This document shows, in pieces, positions 1 to 9,465 of a stretch of 64,000 bases of DNA. The stretch spans positions 1 to 64,000 of the forward strand of contig CAMHSB010000008.1 of the NCBI GenBank assembly GCA_946187695.1. Direction: 5' to 3'. Origin of the DNA: an uncultured Bacteroidales bacterium (GTDB taxonomy: Bacteria; Bacteroidota; Bacteroidia; Bacteroidales; Paludibacteraceae). Both the position numbers and the translations under genes were made by a program. The notes under the pieces were generated by a model. It ran no database searches. It saw nothing but the letters and a program-made list of their open reading frames with translations, and was not told the origin of the DNA. The stretch's first letter is position 1. Each line of letters opens with the position of its first letter.

Positions 1-2
1 CG

Positions 3-251
3 GGTAACATGGAGCTGCAGCTCGACCGCAAGCTGGCGAACAAGCGTATCTTCCCGGCGGTTGATATACCGGCATCGAGTACACGTCGCGACGACCTGCT
101 GCTGCCGGCCGATGTGCTGAGTCGCATGTGGCAGATTCGTAAGATGCTCAGCGATATGAGCGGGCAGGAAGCGATGGAGAAGCTCAAGGCGTATATGGAG
201 CGCACCGAGGATAACGATGAATTTTTACTTGCTGTAAACGGAGCAAGGTAA
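3..251 (+). CDS. rho: Transcription termination factor Rho, C-terminal fragment (5' truncated by window)
   Basis: GNMELQLDRKLANKRIFPAVDIPASSTRRDDLLL is the conserved Rho C-terminal region; reading frame is open to the window edge. Confidence 0.93.
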   Translation, partial: GNMELQLDRKLANKRIFPAVDIPASSTRRDDLLLPADVLSRMWQIRKMLSDMSGQEAMEKLKAYMERTEDNDEFLLAVNGAR

Positions 252-284
252 ATTGAAAGGTGAAAATTGAAAATTGAAAGGGGG

Positions 285-362
285 AACTCGTAATTGCCGG
301 ATAGCTACTCTTCGGGGTACCGGCCCCCTGCCTACGAGTTTTGGCGCACCCCTTCGCCAAAA
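285..362. other. Structured intergenic element: two consecutive inverted repeats between rho and aroQ
   Basis: AACTCGTA (285-292) pairs with TACGAGTT (333-340); TTTTGGCG (339-346) pairs with CGCCAAAA (355-362). Confidence 0.5.
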
Positions 363-433
363 CAGGCCCCCTCAGAGTACTATCCTTGCAAAAGAGACGG
401 TCTCTATTGAGTTAATGTGCTCACTAAAACAAA

Positions 434-892
434 ATGAAAGTACTAATATTGAACGGACCGAATTTGAACCGTTTGGGCACACGGAAGCCGGAGATATATG
501 GTTCAAAGAGCATGGCACAGATTTTGCTGGAGATCCAGCAGATGTGGCCGGACGTCCACTTTGTGTACCAACAATCCAATCACGAGGGTGATTTGATTGA
601 TTGGATTCAGGACGCGGCGAAGCCGCTACAGGACGGTTCTTCGAACCTACAGGTACAAGGGATCGTGCTGAACGCAGGAGGTTACAGTCACACGAGTGTG
701 GCGCTGCGGGATGCGGTAGAGGACTGCGCGGTGCCGGTGGTGGAGGTGCACATAAGCGACATCAAGGCGCGGGAGCCGTTCCGGCAAGTGAGTCTGCTCA
801 CGGACGTGTGTGCGCATAGTATAATAGGAAAAGGTACAAAAGGTTATGAAGAAGCTGTTCAATATCTTCTTGCTGCTGTCGGTCGCGATTAG
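434..892 (+). CDS. aroQ: Type II 3-dehydroquinate dehydratase
   Basis: MKVLILNGPNLNRLGTRKPEIYG, QSNHEGDLIDWIQ, VEVHISD motifs. Confidence 0.95.
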   Translation: MKVLILNGPNLNRLGTRKPEIYGSKSMAQILLEIQQMWPDVHFVYQQSNHEGDLIDWIQDAAKPLQDGSSNLQVQGIVLNAGGYSHTSVALRDAVEDCAVPVVEVHISDIKAREPFRQVSLLTDVCAHSIIGKGTKGYEEAVQYLLAAVGRD

Positions 893-3395
893 TTCGTTTG
901 CCGTAGAGGTGACGGGTAAAGTGATTGACTTCGGCACGAAGAAGGCGATTGATTTTGCGAACATCGGCGTGATGCAAGTCGAGAACCTGGTGACGGGTAC
1001 GATCACGGACGAGACGGGTAACTTTACGCTCGAACTGAAGGACGGCTCGTACACGCTGGTCGTTTCGTTCATGGGTTACACGGAGCAGAAGAAAGAGTTG
1101 ACCGTTGCCGGCAAGCCGGTGAACGTAGGTCGTATCGCGCTCAAGGAAGACTCGAAAGTGCTGCAAGATGTGGAGGTAGTCGCACAAGGCTCGTCTATGC
1201 GTTTTGAGCTGGACAAGAAAGTGTTCACGGTGGACCAGAACATCGCGTCTGCCGGTGCGAGTGTGACGGACGTGCTGGAGAATATCCCGTCGGTGGACGT
1301 GGACCAGGAAGGCAATATCAGTCTGCGTAACAGCGAGGACGTGGAGATCTGGATCAACGGCAAGCCTGCGGGTCTGAACAGCGAGAACCGCGCGCAGGTG
1401 CTGCAACAGATGCCTGCCGGTACGATCGAGAAGATCGAGTTGATCACCAACCCGAGTGCGAAGTTCTCTCCCGAAGGAACATCCGGTATCATCAACCTCG
1501 TGATGAAGAAAGACCGCAAGGCGGGTTATTACGGCTCGGTGCAGGCGGGTTTGGAATATTCGTTGGCAGCACCGTGGAACGTACCGCCCGGAGGGAATGC
1601 AAGCTTTAATATCAATTTCAATTCCGGTCCGGTGGACGGTTATTTCAATGTCGGTTACCGGTATCATATCAGTAACGGCGGTAGTCAAACCGACCGCTAT
1701 AACCTGAGCGGCACGGGTAGCGAGAAGCTGGACTCGAGTCTGATACAAAGTCACCTGACGCAAGAGGGTCTGCAGAACCACCGCGGCGGCGGTATGTTTG
1801 CCCGCGGAGGTTTGAATTTCCACGTAGCGGAAGGTCACACGATCGGTGTTTCGGGCTTTGGGATGGTGAGCGATCCGAAGGTGTTCAAGATGACGAACAC
1901 CAATCACCGCACCTTCCTGATGACCGATGCGGCGGGTAATGTGCTGCGTGACTACACGCGTGATCAGGCAGGTAACGGCAGTCACCCGGGCGGAAATGCG
2001 ACGCTCGATTACACCTTCGAGATAGACGAGCACAAGCTGTACGTGAGCGGTACGTATAACAACTTCGGTTTTAATATGTTCACCGACTACACGCAGATCG
2101 AAGGGAAAGACACGACCTGGCAGGACCAGAACAGCAAGAGCTCGGAACAGGGTATCGAAGTGAAGGCCGATTACGAATGGAAACCGACCCCTCAGAGCCG
2201 TTTGGAAGCCGGATACGACTACACGCGCAACTGGAGTAACAGCTATGCCGACGCCCATAACAACCGCCGTGACGGCAGTCATCTGACGGAACTGTATCCC
2301 TACTATTCGGAGGTGAACGGTCTGACACAGAACCACGCGATCTACGTGACGTACGGTAACCGTTTCTGGGACAAGCTGTCGCTGCAGGTAGGTCTGCGAG
2401 GCGAGTACTACATGCGCCATCTGGAGTCCACCTACAAGGATGGTACGGGTGCGCTGCAAGACTCGTACGCCGGCATGGAGCATAAGAAAGATACGGCGTA
2501 CTTCCAACTCTTCCCGAGTGCGTATATCGGCTATGATTTCGGCAACGGACACGAGTTGCAGTTGAACTACACCCGCCGTGTCCGTCGTCCGTGGGGACAC
2601 CAGATCAACCCGCGTATGGACTTCAGCGATAGTACGAACATCAGTTACGGTAACGTGGACTTGCTGCCGTCGTACTCGAATAACTTAGAGCTCAATTACC
2701 TCAAGACCTGGGAGCGCCACACGCTGAGTGCGGGTGTGTTCTGGAAATACAACGAGGGTGCGGTACAGAATATCAAGTACATGGAAGGTGCCATCATGAA
2801 GAACACCTACCTCAACGTCTCGACGCGTCAGGAGTTAGGTGTGGAGTTGGTAGCCAAGAACCGTTTGTTCGGCGAGTTGCTGCAGCTGACAACGAGTGCC
2901 AATTTCTATTGGAACAACATCGCTGCGGTACACGATACGATCACGCATTTGGGTACGCAGATTCCGGTTAATCTGGATGGCCAGAATATCTTCGCTGCCT
3001 CGGTACGTATCAATGCGCAGTTCCTGTTCACGAAGAACTTCAGCGGTCAGATCAGCGGTCGTTACCGTTCGCCGCGCGTGGTGGCTCAAGGAACGACGAG
3101 TCACAGCTACTCGATCGACGTGGGTCTAAGATATACGCTGCTGAACAAGCAACTGGCGCTGGCGCTGAACGTACGCGACCTGTTGGACAGCCGTGCACGG
3201 CGTAACAACACCTGGGGTGATGGCTTCTGGCAGTTCAGCGAGAACAGATGGCACAGCAGAAATATCAGTTTCACCGTGACCTATAATTTCGGTAACCAAC
3301 AAGGTCGCAAACGCGGTCGTCCGGACGGAGACATGGGTGGCGGTAGCGATGATTTCGACGATAGCGGAAACAGCAATACGGATAGCTCCTTTTAA
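846..3395 (+). CDS. TonB-dependent receptor-like outer membrane beta-barrel protein with N-terminal carboxypeptidase-like domain
   Basis: Signal peptide MKKLFNIFLLLSVAISSFA; plug-like VTDVLENIPSVDVDQEGNISLRNSEDVEIWINGKP; beta-barrel C-terminus. Confidence 0.87.
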   Translation: MKKLFNIFLLLSVAISSFAVEVTGKVIDFGTKKAIDFANIGVMQVENLVTGTITDETGNFTLELKDGSYTLVVSFMGYTEQKKELTVAGKPVNVGRIALKEDSKVLQDVEVVAQGSSMRFELDKKVFTVDQNIASAGASVTDVLENIPSVDVDQEGNISLRNSEDVEIWINGKPAGLNSENRAQVLQQMPAGTIEKIELITNPSAKFSPEGTSGIINLVMKKDRKAGYYGSVQAGLEYSLAAPWNVPPGGNASFNINFNSGPVDGYFNVGYRYHISNGGSQTDRYNLSGTGSEKLDSSLIQSHLTQEGLQNHRGGGMFARGGLNFHVAEGHTIGVSGFGMVSDPKVFKMTNTNHRTFLMTDAAGNVLRDYTRDQAGNGSHPGGNATLDYTFEIDEHKLYVSGTYNNFGFNMFTDYTQIEGKDTTWQDQNSKSSEQGIEVKADYEWKPTPQSRLEAGYDYTRNWSNSYADAHNNRRDGSHLTELYPYYSEVNGLTQNHAIYVTYGNRFWDKLSLQVGLRGEYYMRHLESTYKDGTGALQDSYAGMEHKKDTAYFQLFPSAYIGYDFGNGHELQLNYTRRVRRPWGHQINPRMDFSDSTNISYGNVDLLPSYSNNLELNYLKTWERHTLSAGVFWKYNEGAVQNIKYMEGAIMKNTYLNVSTRQELGVELVAKNRLFGELLQLTTSANFYWNNIAAVHDTITHLGTQIPVNLDGQNIFAASVRINAQFLFTKNFSGQISGRYRSPRVVAQGTTSHSYSIDVGLRYTLLNKQLALALNVRDLLDSRARRNNTWGDGFWQFSENRWHSRNISFTVTYNFGNQQGRKRGRPDGDMGGGSDDFDDSGNSNTDSSF

Positions 3396-3397
3396 AG

Positions 3398-4141
3398 TTG
3401 AAAGTTGAAAGATTAATATTATTTTTAGGGCTTTGCTTCTTGTTCGTTGTTCCGGCAAGGTCGCAACAGGCGCAGAACAGGCCGTACGTGGATGATAAAC
3501 TCTTCCACTTCGGTTTCCATCTGGGCGTGAACTTTACTTCGTACGGAGTGACGGACAGCGAGGAACCGATCACGGATCCAATCACCGGTGTAACGGAGAT
3601 CTACCATGCGCGGGTGAGCAGCGTGATGCCGGGTTTCCATGTGGGTTTCATCACCGACCTGCGTCTATGCCGGTACCTGAACCTGCGATTCTGTCCGGGT
3701 ATTCAGTTCGCCAGCCGCACGTTGAGCTACAAGACGGAGAGCGGTCGCGAAGTGAAAGGTTCGCCGGGACACGGTGCGACAACGGACATATTGGCGATGC
3801 CGGTTTATCTGCCGCTGTACCTCAAATGGAGCGCGGCGCGTGAGGCCAATTACCGACCGTATGTGATTGCCGGCGGCGGCGCAAGCTTCAATGTGAGCCG
3901 CGACCGCGAGAAACCGGTGCTGATGAACATGGTGGACTATTTTGCCGAAGTGGGCTTCGGTTGCGACCTCTATTTCCGGTGGTTTAAGTTCTGTCCGGAG
4001 ATCACGTACCGTATCGGTTTTGCGAATCAGTTAGCCCCCGTGGACGGGCGTATGGAGCTGGCGCCGCAGGACTTTTTCTATACCAATGCGATCAGTCGGT
4101 TAACGAACCACTGCGTCTGTCTGACGTTTAATTTTGAGTGA
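3398..4141 (+). CDS. porT: PorT-like outer membrane beta-barrel protein (possible type IX secretion component), TTG start
   Basis: Signal peptide, FHFGFHLGVNFTSYGV, SSVMPGFHVGFITDLRLCRYLNLRFCPGIQF pattern of the PorT family. Confidence 0.6.
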   Translation: MKVERLILFLGLCFLFVVPARSQQAQNRPYVDDKLFHFGFHLGVNFTSYGVTDSEEPITDPITGVTEIYHARVSSVMPGFHVGFITDLRLCRYLNLRFCPGIQFASRTLSYKTESGREVKGSPGHGATTDILAMPVYLPLYLKWSAAREANYRPYVIAGGGASFNVSRDREKPVLMNMVDYFAEVGFGCDLYFRWFKFCPEITYRIGFANQLAPVDGRMELAPQDFFYTNAISRLTNHCVCLTFNFE

Positions 4142-5529
4142 TGCGTAAATGGCTTTACATATTCGTTCTGGCCTGTGTGCTGGTGGGCTGCAAGGAGTAT
4201 CAGGTGAGTAACGATCCGTCGTTGCGCCTGAGTTTCTCGTGCGACACCTTGTCTTTCGATACGGTCTTTACGCAGCAAGGCAGCGCGACGATGCAGGTGA
4301 TGGTCTATAACGACAACAAGAACGCCGTGGTGATCGACCGCGTGTGGGTGGACGGTTCGTTCTTTCATGTCAACGTGGACGGCGAGGCGGACCTGAGCCA
4401 GGTGACCCGACTGCAGATCAACGGCGGCGACAGTATGTATGTGTTCGTGCGCGTGGAGATCGATCCGACCAAAGCCAACAACCCGGTCCTGATCCGCGAG
4501 AATCTGCATTTTCATCTGAGTTCGGGTATAGACCAGCAGCTCGTGTGCGAGGCCTACGGTCAGGATGTGACGCGTATCCGTTCAAAGAACGGAAGAAGCG
4601 AATATGCGAAGTACCGCTTTACCAACACCAAGCCTTATCTGCTGTTCGACACGGTGATTATCGGTCAGCTGACGCTGGAGGCCGGTGCGCGATTGTACAT
4701 GCACAAGGGCGCGAGTCTTTATGCCTTGGGCGACGTACAGTCCAAAGGCACGAAAGAGAACCCTGTGGTGATTCAACCGGACCGGCTGGACAATCTGTTT
4801 GACTCCGTGCCGTACCGCTTTGCGGCGGGTGGTTGGAACGGGATTTACCTGCAAGCGACGGACAGTCAGAACTATAATCTGCAATACACGGATATCCTGT
4901 CGGGCAATATCGGACTCTATTGTATGAGTGACCGCAAGGACAAGCTGCCGCGCCTGACGATGAACGGTTGCCGGATCCATAACCACGCCGTCTATGGGCT
5001 GGTGCTGCAGAACGTGCACGCGACGGTGATCAACTCGGAGATCAGTAACTGCGCCTCGTACTGCGTGTATTGCCAGGGCGGTACGCACGATTTTATCCAT
5101 ACGACGATTGCTTCCTATTACGGCGAGACGAATATCCGTATTCAGGGTACGGGCAAGGAGAATGTGGCGGCGGTGTACGTGCATAATTTGAGCAAAGAGA
5201 CGCCGGAGACCGTCACGTCGTTCTACAACAGTATCGTCACCGGACCGCGGGAGAAAGAAATGGTGCTGGCGACCCCGTTCGAACAGTATTACCCGGGCAC
5301 GATCCAGGGTAGCTGGATCGGTCAGGACACAGCGAACAATGTCTTCCGCAACACGTTCTATAAGTACAAGGAATACGTGTATTATGATTTCCGCTTGGAC
5401 AGTCTGAGTCCGGCACGGGGCATCGGAGACAGCGGCACGGCGGCAAAGTATCCGAAGGATAGAGAGGGTATCGCGCGAACCGGGGAAGGAATCAAGCCTG
5501 ACGCAGGGTGCTATCAATATCAGCCTTGA
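4141..5529 (+). CDS. Lipoprotein with right-handed parallel beta-helix / choice-of-anchor-type architecture
   Basis: Lipobox LVGC; repetitive beta-helix pattern; C-terminal IKPDAGCYQYQP. Confidence 0.7.
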   Translation: MRKWLYIFVLACVLVGCKEYQVSNDPSLRLSFSCDTLSFDTVFTQQGSATMQVMVYNDNKNAVVIDRVWVDGSFFHVNVDGEADLSQVTRLQINGGDSMYVFVRVEIDPTKANNPVLIRENLHFHLSSGIDQQLVCEAYGQDVTRIRSKNGRSEYAKYRFTNTKPYLLFDTVIIGQLTLEAGARLYMHKGASLYALGDVQSKGTKENPVVIQPDRLDNLFDSVPYRFAAGGWNGIYLQATDSQNYNLQYTDILSGNIGLYCMSDRKDKLPRLTMNGCRIHNHAVYGLVLQNVHATVINSEISNCASYCVYCQGGTHDFIHTTIASYYGETNIRIQGTGKENVAAVYVHNLSKETPETVTSFYNSIVTGPREKEMVLATPFEQYYPGTIQGSWIGQDTANNVFRNTFYKYKEYVYYDFRLDSLSPARGIGDSGTAAKYPKDREGIARTGEGIKPDAGCYQYQP

Positions 5530-6346
5530 TCTGCTCCCGCAATTCTTCCAGACTATCGAAATGTTTCTCTTCGCGTAAGAAGCGCAGGAAACGAATCTTC
5601 AGAATCTGATCATACAGATCGCCCTTGAAGGAGGGTATATGGGCCTCGATGAGGCCTTGTTTGTCTATATTGACAAAGGCCGGGGCATTGTCCATCGTAG
5701 GGGTGTTCACCAGCGCCACATAGACACCGGCCTTGGGGATGATCTTAAGCGGATCCATCGGGGCGATGTTGGCGGTCGGGAAACCGAGTGTACGCCCGAT
5801 CGCTTTACCATGCACGACCTGTCCGCGCAGGGTGTAGGGATGGCCTAAGAGTTCGTTCGCCACAGCGATATTTCCGTTCTCGAGCGCCGCCCGGATCTCG
5901 GTGGAGGACACGTGCCATTCGCCCTCGACGTACTCGTTCATCGTGAGCACCTCGATGCCGCATTGCTTCCCCACCCGACGGTAGTCCTGCGGGTGCTTGA
6001 GACGGTCCGAACCGAAGCGATGATCGTAGCCCATGAGCAAGGTCGTGACGTGGTACTCGTCGCGTAAACGGGTCATGAACTCCGCCGCCGTGAGGGGTTG
6101 GATGTCTGCGAAAGAGAGCACCACCACCTCGCCGTATTGGCTCAACTGCTTCTCGCGCTCCTCCAGCGAACTGAGCAGCCGGGGGATGTAGTCGGAGTCG
6201 AGTACCGTTCGCGGATGCTCGGCAAAGGTGACGATTAACGGTTGCAAGCCTCGCTCCGAAGCGAGGGACTGCAGGTGCTCAAAAAGGAACTGATGCCCTT
6301 TGTGCACGCCATCAAAGAACCCTATGGTAGCAATACAATCAGTCAT
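5492..6346 (-). CDS. ribF: Bifunctional riboflavin kinase / FAD synthetase
   Basis: MTDCIATIGFFDGVHKGHQ, GYDHRFG, GRTLGFPTANI motifs; ORF-track N-terminal extension rejected. Confidence 0.95.
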   Translation of the reverse strand: MTDCIATIGFFDGVHKGHQFLFEHLQSLASERGLQPLIVTFAEHPRTVLDSDYIPRLLSSLEEREKQLSQYGEVVVLSFADIQPLTAAEFMTRLRDEYHVTTLLMGYDHRFGSDRLKHPQDYRRVGKQCGIEVLTMNEYVEGEWHVSSTEIRAALENGNIAVANELLGHPYTLRGQVVHGKAIGRTLGFPTANIAPMDPLKIIPKAGVYVALVNTPTMDNAPAFVNIDKQGLIEAHIPSFKGDLYDQILKIRFLRFLREEKHFDSLEELREQIKADIDSTLRQA

Positions 6347-7205
6347 TCTGGCGTTTCCATTTGAACCGGTTATGGGTCCAGAGCCAGATCTCCGGTTGCT
6401 CGAGAATATTCTTCTCCAGTAAGCGCGCATAAGCAGTCGTGATCTCTCCGTCCCGGGTATCCTGCGGGGTCATGGAGATGAGGTCGAAACGCGAGACATA
6501 ATAGCCGCGCTTGGGACGACGTACATGGAGGGCAAAGACGGGATAGTTGAATTTCTTGGCCAGCATCTCACCGCCGTCGAGGAAACCGGTCTCCTGGTTG
6601 AGGAACGTGAGCCAGGTGCGCGTCACTTCGGGACGAGGTTTCTGGTCCGCAATCAGTCCGACGACGATGGGTTTCTTCGCGGCACGATAGCGCACCATCT
6701 CGCGTAAGATACGCTGTTTCTCCACGCACAGGCCGTCCCTTTTGGAACGGATATCGAGCATGAGCGTGTCCATCTTCTCGTTCTTGAGTTTGCGGTAGAT
6801 ATTGAGTTCGGTCACCTCGGGATCGAACCAGTTCTGGCAGGACGCTTTCCATTCCCAGTTGCCCATGTGAGCCATCATGACGATGCAACCGCCGTACTCT
6901 TTGGCGGCGCGGTTGACGGTCTCGGCGTTCTCGAAGAGCTCACGCTCCCGGAGCTCGTCATTCGTACGGCGCGAGCCGTAGATGGTCTCTACGAGCGTGT
7001 AGCAGAACTGGTGGTAGAAATCGCGGGCGATCTGACGCCGCTCAGCTGCGGTCTTGTCGGGGAAAGAGAGGCGCAGGTTCTTCGCCACCAAGCGCCGACG
7101 GTACCGCACGACGTACATCATGAGCGGATAGATCAACCAATCCGCAAAGAAATAGAGCACGCTCAAAGGCAGTCGGGAGAGTATAGATACGATCAATCTC
7201 AACAT
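6339..7205 (-). CDS. Lipid A biosynthesis acyltransferase (LpxL/HtrB family)
   Basis: MMAHMGNWEW (HxxxxE-type), VGLIADQKP motifs. Confidence 0.88.
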   Translation of the reverse strand: MLRLIVSILSRLPLSVLYFFADWLIYPLMMYVVRYRRRLVAKNLRLSFPDKTAAERRQIARDFYHQFCYTLVETIYGSRRTNDELRERELFENAETVNRAAKEYGGCIVMMAHMGNWEWKASCQNWFDPEVTELNIYRKLKNEKMDTLMLDIRSKRDGLCVEKQRILREMVRYRAAKKPIVVGLIADQKPRPEVTRTWLTFLNQETGFLDGGEMLAKKFNYPVFALHVRRPKRGYYVSRFDLISMTPQDTRDGEITTAYARLLEKNILEQPEIWLWTHNRFKWKRQND

Positions 7206-8038
7206 TGCATCAACAGAAGTACGAACAACAGGGTGACAGGCGCTGCGAGGAGGATCGAGTCAAAACGATCTAATACGCCGCCGTGACCGGGCAGGAACTT
7301 ACCGGAGTCTTTGACACCGATACTGCGTTTGAACAGGCTCTCCATCAGGTCGCCCAGCGTACCGGCTGCACTGACAACGAAGGCAAACGCACCGGCGATG
7401 AGCAGCTCGAAGCCCTCTTTGGTGATGGCATCAAACCAACCGAAACGATTAAGAATAAAGGCGGCACCGATCGTGAACGCCAAGCCGCCAAACAAGCCTT
7501 CCCAGCTCTTCTTGGGGCTCACGCGGGGAAACATCTTATGGTTACCACCCGGCATCTTCTTGGCCGTCAGTACACCGACGCAATACGCACCGGAGTCGTT
7601 GACCCAGATGAGCACGAAGACCGCCAGAAGCAGCCATTTGTCGATGTGGTTCAGGACGTTCATCAGCGCAAAAGGGAGGGCGATCATCATCTGGCCGATC
7701 AGAAAATGGCCCCAAGAGGTGATGGGTTGCTCCGCTTTGTTCCATAACTCCGCCACGAGCACGCCGATCGGCAGGAGCAGGGTCAGCATGATCCACGGGC
7801 TAAACGGCTCCGGATAGAGCAAGGCGATCGTACAGGGGAAGATGCAGAAGACTGCACTCAGTTCCGCCAACAGGTCCATCAGACAACGGGGATGCGTCAG
7901 GCTGTTGTATTCGCGTACCGCCAAGTAAGCCAAGCACGCCGACAAAGCTAAAAAGAGCACTTCGTGGTACAGAATACTACCTATCACCACTGCCACATAT
8001 ACCGCGCCGCTAAGCGTCCTTTTCCAAAATTCACTCAT
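7199..8038 (-). CDS. cdsA: Phosphatidate cytidylyltransferase
   Basis: SPKKSWEGLFGG and GTLGDLMESLFKRSIGVKDSGKFLPGHGGVLDRFDS signature. Confidence 0.94.
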   Translation of the reverse strand: MSEFWKRTLSGAVYVAVVIGSILYHEVLFLALSACLAYLAVREYNSLTHPRCLMDLLAELSAVFCIFPCTIALLYPEPFSPWIMLTLLLPIGVLVAELWNKAEQPITSWGHFLIGQMMIALPFALMNVLNHIDKWLLLAVFVLIWVNDSGAYCVGVLTAKKMPGGNHKMFPRVSPKKSWEGLFGGLAFTIGAAFILNRFGWFDAITKEGFELLIAGAFAFVVSAAGTLGDLMESLFKRSIGVKDSGKFLPGHGGVLDRFDSILLAAPVTLLFVLLLMQC

Positions 8039-8057
8039 AATTTCACGATTTTGGGCA

Positions 8058-8105
8058 CAAAATTACAACATTTTTTGCATATTTGCAAGAAAATGTGTAA
8101 CTTTG
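8058..8105. promoter_or_regulatory. Interlocked divergent promoter pair (cdsA leftward, 8126 gene rightward)
   Basis: + strand TTTG 8074-8077, 20 nt, TAACTTTG 8098-8105; - strand box CAAG 8086-8089, 20 nt, CAAAATTA 8058-8065; centred on TTGCATATTTGCAA. Confidence 0.65.
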
Positions 8106-8125
8106 CAGCGTTTTTTAGGATTATT

Positions 8126-8512
8126 ATGGAACAGAATACAATCGAAATGGCTCTGTTGGAGCCGGAAGAGAAGGAATTGGTGGAGTTTATCTACCAAGCC
8201 ATCCCTGCCGAGGACCGGTCGAGCGGCTCGACACCCGAAAACCCCTGCGGTCACACATTGACTGCCGACGATATACTGTTTGTGCTGGATGTGATGGACG
8301 ACTACCTGGAAGAGAAAGGTTTGTTGCGCGTGGATGAAGCGACCGGCGAGATGGAGTATCTGGACGGCGAAGTGGATGAGACCGAGCAACTGCAATATGT
8401 CTTGGAGGCAGCCAAAGAGGACAAGCGTGCCATCACGGGCGTACAGATTCAGTTGATCCAGGACGCGGAACTGCAGTTCGGTATCGAGAAAGGTTACTAC
8501 GAGGAAGAGTAG
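8126..8512 (+). CDS. Conserved hypothetical acidic protein
   Basis: ORF MEQNTIEMALLEPEEKELVEFIYQAIP...; start placed just downstream of the TAACTTTG promoter. Confidence 0.75.
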   Translation: MEQNTIEMALLEPEEKELVEFIYQAIPAEDRSSGSTPENPCGHTLTADDILFVLDVMDDYLEEKGLLRVDEATGEMEYLDGEVDETEQLQYVLEAAKEDKRAITGVQIQLIQDAELQFGIEKGYYEEE

Positions 8513-8515
8513 AAA

Positions 8516-9424
8516 GTGAAGAGTGAAGAGCTAAGAGTGAAGTGTAGCGTCATCATATTAAACTGGAATGGGGCAGCGATGTTGCGCCAATACCTGCCGT
8601 CGGTGGTGGAACACACGAAGGGTGGTGAGGTCATCGTGACGGATAACGGCAGTACGGACGAGAGTCTGGAGGTGTTGCGCAAGGAGTTTCCGGGCGTCAA
8701 GACCATCGTGCTGGAGAAGAACTTCGGCTTTGCGGAGGGCTATAACCGCGCGATCGAACAGGTGGACAGCGAGTACGTGGTGCTGCTCAACTCGGACGTT
8801 GAAGTGACGGAAAACTGGTTAGGTCCCCTACTCGATTACCTGGACGCGCACCCTGAGGTAGCGGCCGTACAACCGAAGATACGGAGTTGGCGAAACAGGG
8901 CGTATTTTGAGCACGCAGGGGCTGCAGGCGGGTATCTGGATCCGCTCGGTTATCCCTACTGCCGCGGCAGACGTTTCGGTAAGATCGAAGAAGACAAGGG
9001 GCAACACGACACGGTGGTGAACGTCGATTGGACGACAGGCGCGTGTATGTGCGTGCGTACGAAAGTATATAAGGAGTGTGGCGGACTGGACGCAGCGTTC
9101 TTTGCGCACCAGGAAGAGATCGACCTGTGCTGGCGGATGCGCAACCAAGGCTGGAAACTGGCCTGCGTGCCGCAGAGCGTCGTGTACCACTTAGGCGGCG
9201 GTGCGCTCAGTTATGACAACCCACGCAAGACCTACCTCAATTTCCGCAACAACCTGCTGATGATCTACAAGAACAGCAAGTGCCGCTGGGGGGTATTGGG
9301 TTTGCGATTCTTCCTGGATTACTCCGCCGCATATATGTTCCTCTGCACGGGCAAGAAAGGCAGCGCAAAAGCCGTCGTAGAGGCGCGCAGAGACTACCGC
9401 AAGATGCGGATAGATTATAGATAA
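8516..9424 (+). CDS. Glycosyltransferase family 2 (GTG start inside a microrepeat)
   Basis: CSVIILNWNG, VTDNGSTDES, LLNSDVEV, HQEEIDLCWR motifs. Confidence 0.9.
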   Translation: MKSEELRVKCSVIILNWNGAAMLRQYLPSVVEHTKGGEVIVTDNGSTDESLEVLRKEFPGVKTIVLEKNFGFAEGYNRAIEQVDSEYVVLLNSDVEVTENWLGPLLDYLDAHPEVAAVQPKIRSWRNRAYFEHAGAAGGYLDPLGYPYCRGRRFGKIEEDKGQHDTVVNVDWTTGACMCVRTKVYKECGGLDAAFFAHQEEIDLCWRMRNQGWKLACVPQSVVYHLGGGALSYDNPRKTYLNFRNNLLMIYKNSKCRWGVLGLRFFLDYSAAYMFLCTGKKGSAKAVVEARRDYRKMRIDYR

Positions 9425-9465
9425 ATGGTAATTGGTAATTGGTAAATGGTAATTGGTAAATAATA
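9422..9465 (+). repeat. Heptameric microrepeat (GGTAATT) with TAA every 7 nt
   Basis: TAA at 9422 (true stop codon), 9429, 9436, 9443, 9450, 9457. Confidence 0.9.

Noticed and set aside
798-2600. 600-aa minus-strand ORF antisense to the TonB-like gene
   Set aside because: Shadow ORF from codon bias of a strong plus-strand CDS; Val/Arg/His-rich, no domain motifs
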